From Puia dinghuensis (GTDB taxonomy: Bacteria; Bacteroidota; Bacteroidia; Chitinophagales; Chitinophagaceae): 8,832 nt of DNA. A program made the position numbers and the translations under genes. The stretch lies in assembly GCA_026224995.1 (NCBI GenBank), contig JAMFRX010000709.1, forward strand, positions 1 through 8,832. The letters are read 5' to 3'. Numbering within the stretch: the stretch's first letter is position 1; every line of letters starts with the position of its first letter. Below the pieces are notes generated by a model. The model saw nothing but the letters and a program-made list of their open reading frames with translations, searched no databases and was not told the DNA's origin. This document shows, piece by piece, positions 6,497-8,832 of this stretch.

Positions 6497-6862
6497 TTAT
6501 TTTGAGCCGGAGCGCTCGATGAGGTCGATGATCTCTTTAAGCTCTTTGGCGCTGAGCTTTTTCTCTTCGATGAAGAAGTTGACCAGCTCCTTGTAAGAGT
6601 CGGCGAAATAGTCTTTGACGAAGCCACTCATGAACTTCTTTTTGTATTCGTCCTCCGAGATCAGCGGCATATACAAATAGGCGTTGCCGATGAGGCGGCT
6701 GGAGAGATAACCTTTCTTTTCGAGGTTTTTGATGGTGGAGGCCAGAGTGGTATAGGGTGTTCCCGGCGCGGGCATATTCTCGAGGAAGAGCTTTACGTTT
6801 CCCTCGCCCGTTTTCCATACGGCCTGCATGGCCTCTTCTTCCTGGTGACTTAATTTTTCCAT
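6497..6862 (-). CDS. BlaI/MecI/CopY-family winged-helix repressor
   Basis: A 121-residue dimeric DNA-binding repressor, within the family's usual 115-130 residues. The winged-helix domain covers about residues 4-70: LSHQEEEAMQAVWKTGEG opens it, the recognition helix is in PYTTLASTIKNLEKKGY (36-52), and the wing is YLSSRLIGNAYLYMPLIS. Residues 71-121 form the helical dimerisation part (YKKKFMSGFVKDYF..., KELKEIIDLIE). In the known family the repressor is inactivated by proteolysis when the BlaR1 partner senses its signal. Here the M56 protease gene follows after 7 nt, giving the standard two-gene operon. Two dyads just upstream of its start are likely its own operators, implying autoregulation (inference from position). 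Confidence 0.94.
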   Translation of the reverse strand: MEKLSHQEEEAMQAVWKTGEGNVKLFLENMPAPGTPYTTLASTIKNLEKKGYLSSRLIGNAYLYMPLISEDEYKKKFMSGFVKDYFADSYKELVNFFIEEKKLSAKELKEIIDLIERSGSK

Positions 6863-6868
6863 GATGAC

Positions 6869-6883
6869 TACGAAGTTTTCGTA
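6869..6883. promoter_or_regulatory. BlaI-type operator 1
   Basis: A perfect dyad: TACGAA (6869-6874), spacer GTT, TTCGTA (6878-6883). It is 6 bp upstream of the repressor ATG and touches the predicted -7 element, so binding there would block initiation. Known BlaI/MecI operators are also short dyads with TAC...GTA-type outer bases. Assignment to this repressor is by position and symmetry. Confidence 0.7.
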
Positions 6884-6911
6884 AATCTACGACATTTTCG
6901 TAATAAACAAA
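6882..6911 (-). promoter_or_regulatory. Candidate promoter of the repressor-protease operon
   Basis: Read on the minus strand: TTTG (6911-6908), an 18-nt spacer, then TAGATTTA (6889-6882). The -7 element differs from TAnnTTTG only at the last base; the spacer is one base short of the usual 19-21. Operator 2 fills the space between the two elements and operator 1 covers the downstream side, which is the layout of a tightly repressed promoter. Confidence 0.45.
6888..6902. promoter_or_regulatory. BlaI-type operator 2
   Basis: TACGACATTTTCGTA (6888-6902) matches operator 1 at 13 of 15 positions and keeps 5-bp arms TACGA/TCGTA. Its centre is 19 bp from that of operator 1, close to two helical turns, which suits side-by-side or cooperative dimer binding. 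A further half-site, CATTTTCGT at 6923-6931, repeats the right half (6893-6901) 30 bp towards the divergent gene. Confidence 0.65.
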
Positions 6912-6970
6912 TAAAAAATGTCCATTTTCGTTAATGATTTACTTTTACACTCTCTTTTGAAACTAATAAG

Positions 6971-7513
6971 ATGAAGAAAGCATTCCTAGCCTTCGTTTCG
7001 GTAATACTCTGTCATGTTTTATTTGCTCAGCCGACCACGGCCAATCAGCCGGCCACGGACCCAACCAATGCAGAGGCGCCTTTTAAACGTTTTCCCACTA
7101 TCCCACCCTTTCATTTGTTGCAGCTGGACAGCTCGACCTATTTGACGAAGGACGATGTCAGGAAGGGGCGTAAGACCATCATTATGTACTTCAGCCCGGA
7201 CTGTGAGCATTGCAAGCACCAGACGGAGGCCATCCTAGCCGATTTCAAGGAGTTCAAGGATATGAACATCATTATGGCCACATACCAGCCTTTCGAGGAG
7301 CTGAAGGAGTTCAATACGCATTATCGCATGGCTGAGCATCCGAATGTCAAGCTTGGCCGGGACGAAAAATTCTTCTTACCGCCTTTTTATAAGATCCGGA
7401 ACCTGCCTTATCTCGCCCTTTATGACAAGAGAGGCAACCTGATCACTACGTTCGAGGGGACGCAGAAGGTGGATACTATCCTGAATGCCTTTGATGGAAA
7501 AGATCGTCATTAA
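6971..7513 (+). CDS. Secreted thioredoxin-fold protein with a CEHC active site
   Basis: A 180-residue protein with a Sec signal peptide (KK at 2-3, hydrophobic 4-18, likely cleavage after A19 in LFAQ), so it is probably periplasmic. The mature part begins with a Pro/Thr/Ala-rich stretch (20-40). The thioredoxin-like domain carries IIMYFSPDCEHCKHQ (70-84), with redox cysteines C78 and C81, and the cis-proline region IRNLPYLALYD (142-152, P146). This resembles TlpA/AhpC-TSA-type disulfide oxidoreductases, but the partner is unknown. C14 lies in the signal peptide without a lipobox. The gene is divergent from the BlaI-like repressor and shares the 108-bp operator region. It is followed after 24 nt by mdh, with which it may be co-transcribed. 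Its own promoter is unclear; TACTTTTA (6940-6947) is the best -7 match but lacks a -33 partner. Confidence 0.9.
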   Translation: MKKAFLAFVSVILCHVLFAQPTTANQPATDPTNAEAPFKRFPTIPPFHLLQLDSSTYLTKDDVRKGRKTIIMYFSPDCEHCKHQTEAILADFKEFKDMNIIMATYQPFEELKEFNTHYRMAEHPNVKLGRDEKFFLPPFYKIRNLPYLALYDKRGNLITTFEGTQKVDTILNAFDGKDRH

Positions 7514-7537
7514 TTTTATCACTCAAATATTTACAAG

Positions 7538-8467
7538 ATGAAAGTTACGGTTGTAGGCGCCGGCGCTGTTGGCGCCACCTGTGCCGATAATATTGCCCGG
7601 GCAGCATTGGCGGAAGAGTTAGTCCTGTTGGACATAAAGGAAGGCTTAGCCGAGGGAAAGGCCCAGGACATGAACCAGACTGCCGCCCTTTTGGGTTTCG
7701 ATACCCGGATAACGGGCAGCACCAATGACTATTCGAAGACGGCGGGCAGCGATGTTGTCGTGATCACTAGCGGTCTGCCCAGGAAGCCGGGTATGACGCG
7801 GGAAGAGTTGATCGGCACCAATGCCGGGATCGTCAAGGGTGTGGCGGAAAATATCCTGAAGCATTCGCCGAATGCCATCCTGATCATCATCAGCAATCCG
7901 ATGGATACGATGACTTATCTGACGCTGACGGCTACGGGTCTGCCGAAGAACAGGATCATCGGGATGGGGGGAACGCTGGACAGCGCCCGATTCAAGTACC
8001 AGCTGAGCCAGCACCTGGGGTGCAGCCCGGCCGATCTTAATGCCGTTGTGGTAGGCGGTCATGGCGACACGACCATGATCCCGCTGATCCGGCTGGCGAC
8101 CTGGAACAGCGTTCCTGTCACTAAGTTCCTGAGTGAGGAAAAGCAAAAGCAGATCGTTGCCGATACGATGGTCGGCGGCGCCACCCTGACCAAGCTGATC
8201 GGGACCAGCGCCTGGTATGCACCAGGAGCGGCCGGAGCGGCGTTGGTGGAAAGCATCCTGCGGGACGAGAAGAAGCTGTTCACCTGCTGTGTATCCCTGA
8301 ACGGGGAATATGGCCAGAAGGATATTTGTCTTGGCGTGCCGGTAGTGATTGGGAGGAATGGCTGGGAGAAGATCCTGGACTTCGGATTGAATGCCGAAGA
8401 GCAGGCTTTGTTCAGCAAGAGCGCTGAAGCCGTGCGGAGCATGAATGATGTGCTGAAGACATTGTAA
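7538..8467 (+). CDS. mdh: Malate dehydrogenase (NAD-dependent, LDH-like type)
   Basis: It interconverts malate and oxaloacetate with NAD in the cytosol, as part of the TCA cycle. The 309-residue length is normal for this type. The Rossmann fold begins at residue 1 with VVGAGAVGATCA (5-16), and D32 ending the second strand (LVLLD) favours NAD over NADP. Substrate arginines are R82 and R88 in the mobile loop GLPRKPGMTREELI (79-92), with R82 in the position that distinguishes malate from lactate dehydrogenase. Other markers are ISNPMD (118-123), D148 and R151 in TLDSARF, and the catalytic H175 in VGGHGDTTM. No Shine-Dalgarno is obvious before the ATG. The gene ends at a strong hairpin terminator. 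It follows the thioredoxin-like gene by 24 nt, with no clear promoter of its own. Confidence 0.96.
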   Translation: MKVTVVGAGAVGATCADNIARAALAEELVLLDIKEGLAEGKAQDMNQTAALLGFDTRITGSTNDYSKTAGSDVVVITSGLPRKPGMTREELIGTNAGIVKGVAENILKHSPNAILIIISNPMDTMTYLTLTATGLPKNRIIGMGGTLDSARFKYQLSQHLGCSPADLNAVVVGGHGDTTMIPLIRLATWNSVPVTKFLSEEKQKQIVADTMVGGATLTKLIGTSAWYAPGAAGAALVESILRDEKKLFTCCVSLNGEYGQKDICLGVPVVIGRNGWEKILDFGLNAEEQALFSKSAEAVRSMNDVLKTL

Positions 8468-8484
8468 CGTTTGTATGATATTTT

Positions 8485-8508
8485 AAGCCGCCCGTCACCG
8501 GGCGGCTT
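8485..8508 (+). terminator. Strong intrinsic terminator after mdh
   Basis: A perfect 10-bp GC-rich stem (AAGCCGCCCG at 8485-8494 with CGGGCGGCTT at 8499-8508) has a TCAC loop and is followed on the plus strand by TTTTATTTATAT. It starts 17 nt after the mdh stop. It also lies between convergent genes and 6 nt past the stop of the minus-strand gene, so the same hairpin may serve both, though the minus side has only a weak T-run. Confidence 0.9.
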
Positions 8509-8514
8509 TTTTAT

Positions 8515-8832
8515 TTATATCCCGACGAAGGCGCTGATCATCAGGACCACATTCGCCACGGCGAGCGTGATGACGTAGAGCAGGCTGATGGCGATTCCTT
8601 TCACCAGGCTGAGCCAGAAAGATTGCCGGTACATGCCATGCAGGGCAGCCACGAGGTAGATAATACCTGCGACAGGCGCTATTACCAATAGGATCAGGGA
8701 GAAAGTATCGCCGGGAATCAGCTTATCGAGGAGCAGCAGCACCAGGAACAACAGGAAGAGAAAGCAATGGTAATGTACGGAGAAGATCGCGTGGTTGACA
8801 TAATAGTATACTTTCTTCTTGTAGAACCAGCC
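8515..8832 (-). CDS. DUF3667-like integral membrane protein, partial (C-terminal 105 residues)
   Basis: The reading frame enters from the right edge and ends with TAA at 8515-8517. The visible part starts GWFYKKKVYYYVNHAIFSVHYH, a charged segment before a membrane helix. The pattern of basic residues, YYxVNHxIFSxHxH, then hydrophobic helices is what I know from the C-terminus of Bacteroidetes DUF3667 proteins. Three hydrophobic segments follow at visible residues of about 23-37, 44-64 and 77-105. No catalytic motif is visible and the function of the family is not established. The N-terminal part, including any start, lies outside the window. Confidence 0.7.
   Translation of the reverse strand, partial: GWFYKKKVYYYVNHAIFSVHYHCFLFLLFLVLLLLDKLIPGDTFSLILLVIAPVAGIIYLVAALHGMYRQSFWLSLVKGIAISLLYVITLAVANVVLMISAFVGI

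Noticed and set aside
6490..6627. Longer start for the BlaR1-like protein inside the repressor gene
   Set aside because: The extra 46 residues are Ser/Lys-rich out-of-frame translation of the repressor gene; the ATG at 6489 begins directly with the first membrane helix.

Overview
The window looks like ordinary chromosomal DNA from a Bacteroidota bacterium, most likely of the Chitinophagaceae/Sphingobacteriia type. The evidence is the long (about 404-residue) Bacteroidetes form of IspH, the efp-accB-accC cluster, a BlaI/BlaR1-like pair whose sensor carries SusC/RagA-type plug motifs, a DUF3667-like membrane protein, and promoters of the Bacteroidetes TTTG-N19-21-TAnnTTTG type with few Shine-Dalgarno sequences. 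Base composition looks slightly GC-rich and even throughout. I saw no insertion sequence, tRNA, rRNA, CRISPR array, phage gene or other sign of recent transfer.

Layout from left to right. Positions 1-889 (minus) hold the N-terminal two thirds or so of a GH13 alpha-amylase-family enzyme, cut by the window edge. Divergent from it is ispH (978-2192, plus), the last enzyme of the MEP isoprenoid pathway. It overlaps tail to tail by 14 nt with accC (2179-3516, minus). Upstream of accC are accB (3538-4020) and efp (4160-4723), all on the minus strand. efp and accB each have their own promoter-like sequence, with a hairpin terminator candidate between them. Next on the minus strand is a two-gene operon: a BlaI-type repressor (6497-6862) followed by a BlaR1-type M56 membrane metalloprotease (4900-6489). 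The 108-bp region upstream of the repressor contains two near-identical dyads that overlap its predicted promoter. Divergent from it are a secreted thioredoxin-fold protein (6971-7513) and mdh, malate dehydrogenase (7538-8467), on the plus strand. A strong hairpin terminator follows, and then the C-terminal end of a DUF3667-like membrane protein on the minus strand, which runs off the right edge.

Functionally the window is mainly core metabolism and translation: isoprenoids, the biotin carboxylase half of acetyl-CoA carboxylase, elongation factor P, and malate/oxaloacetate interconversion. To this is added a BlaI/BlaR-type signal-responsive switch that may also control the divergent thioredoxin-like gene. 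I found no wholly new system. The points most worth a second look are the EF-P loop, which has arginine in a T-A-R-x-A-A context where most EF-Ps have PGKG; the paired BlaI-type operators shared with a redox gene; and a BlaR1-like protein whose sensor region is two tandem plug-like repeats rather than a penicillin-binding domain.
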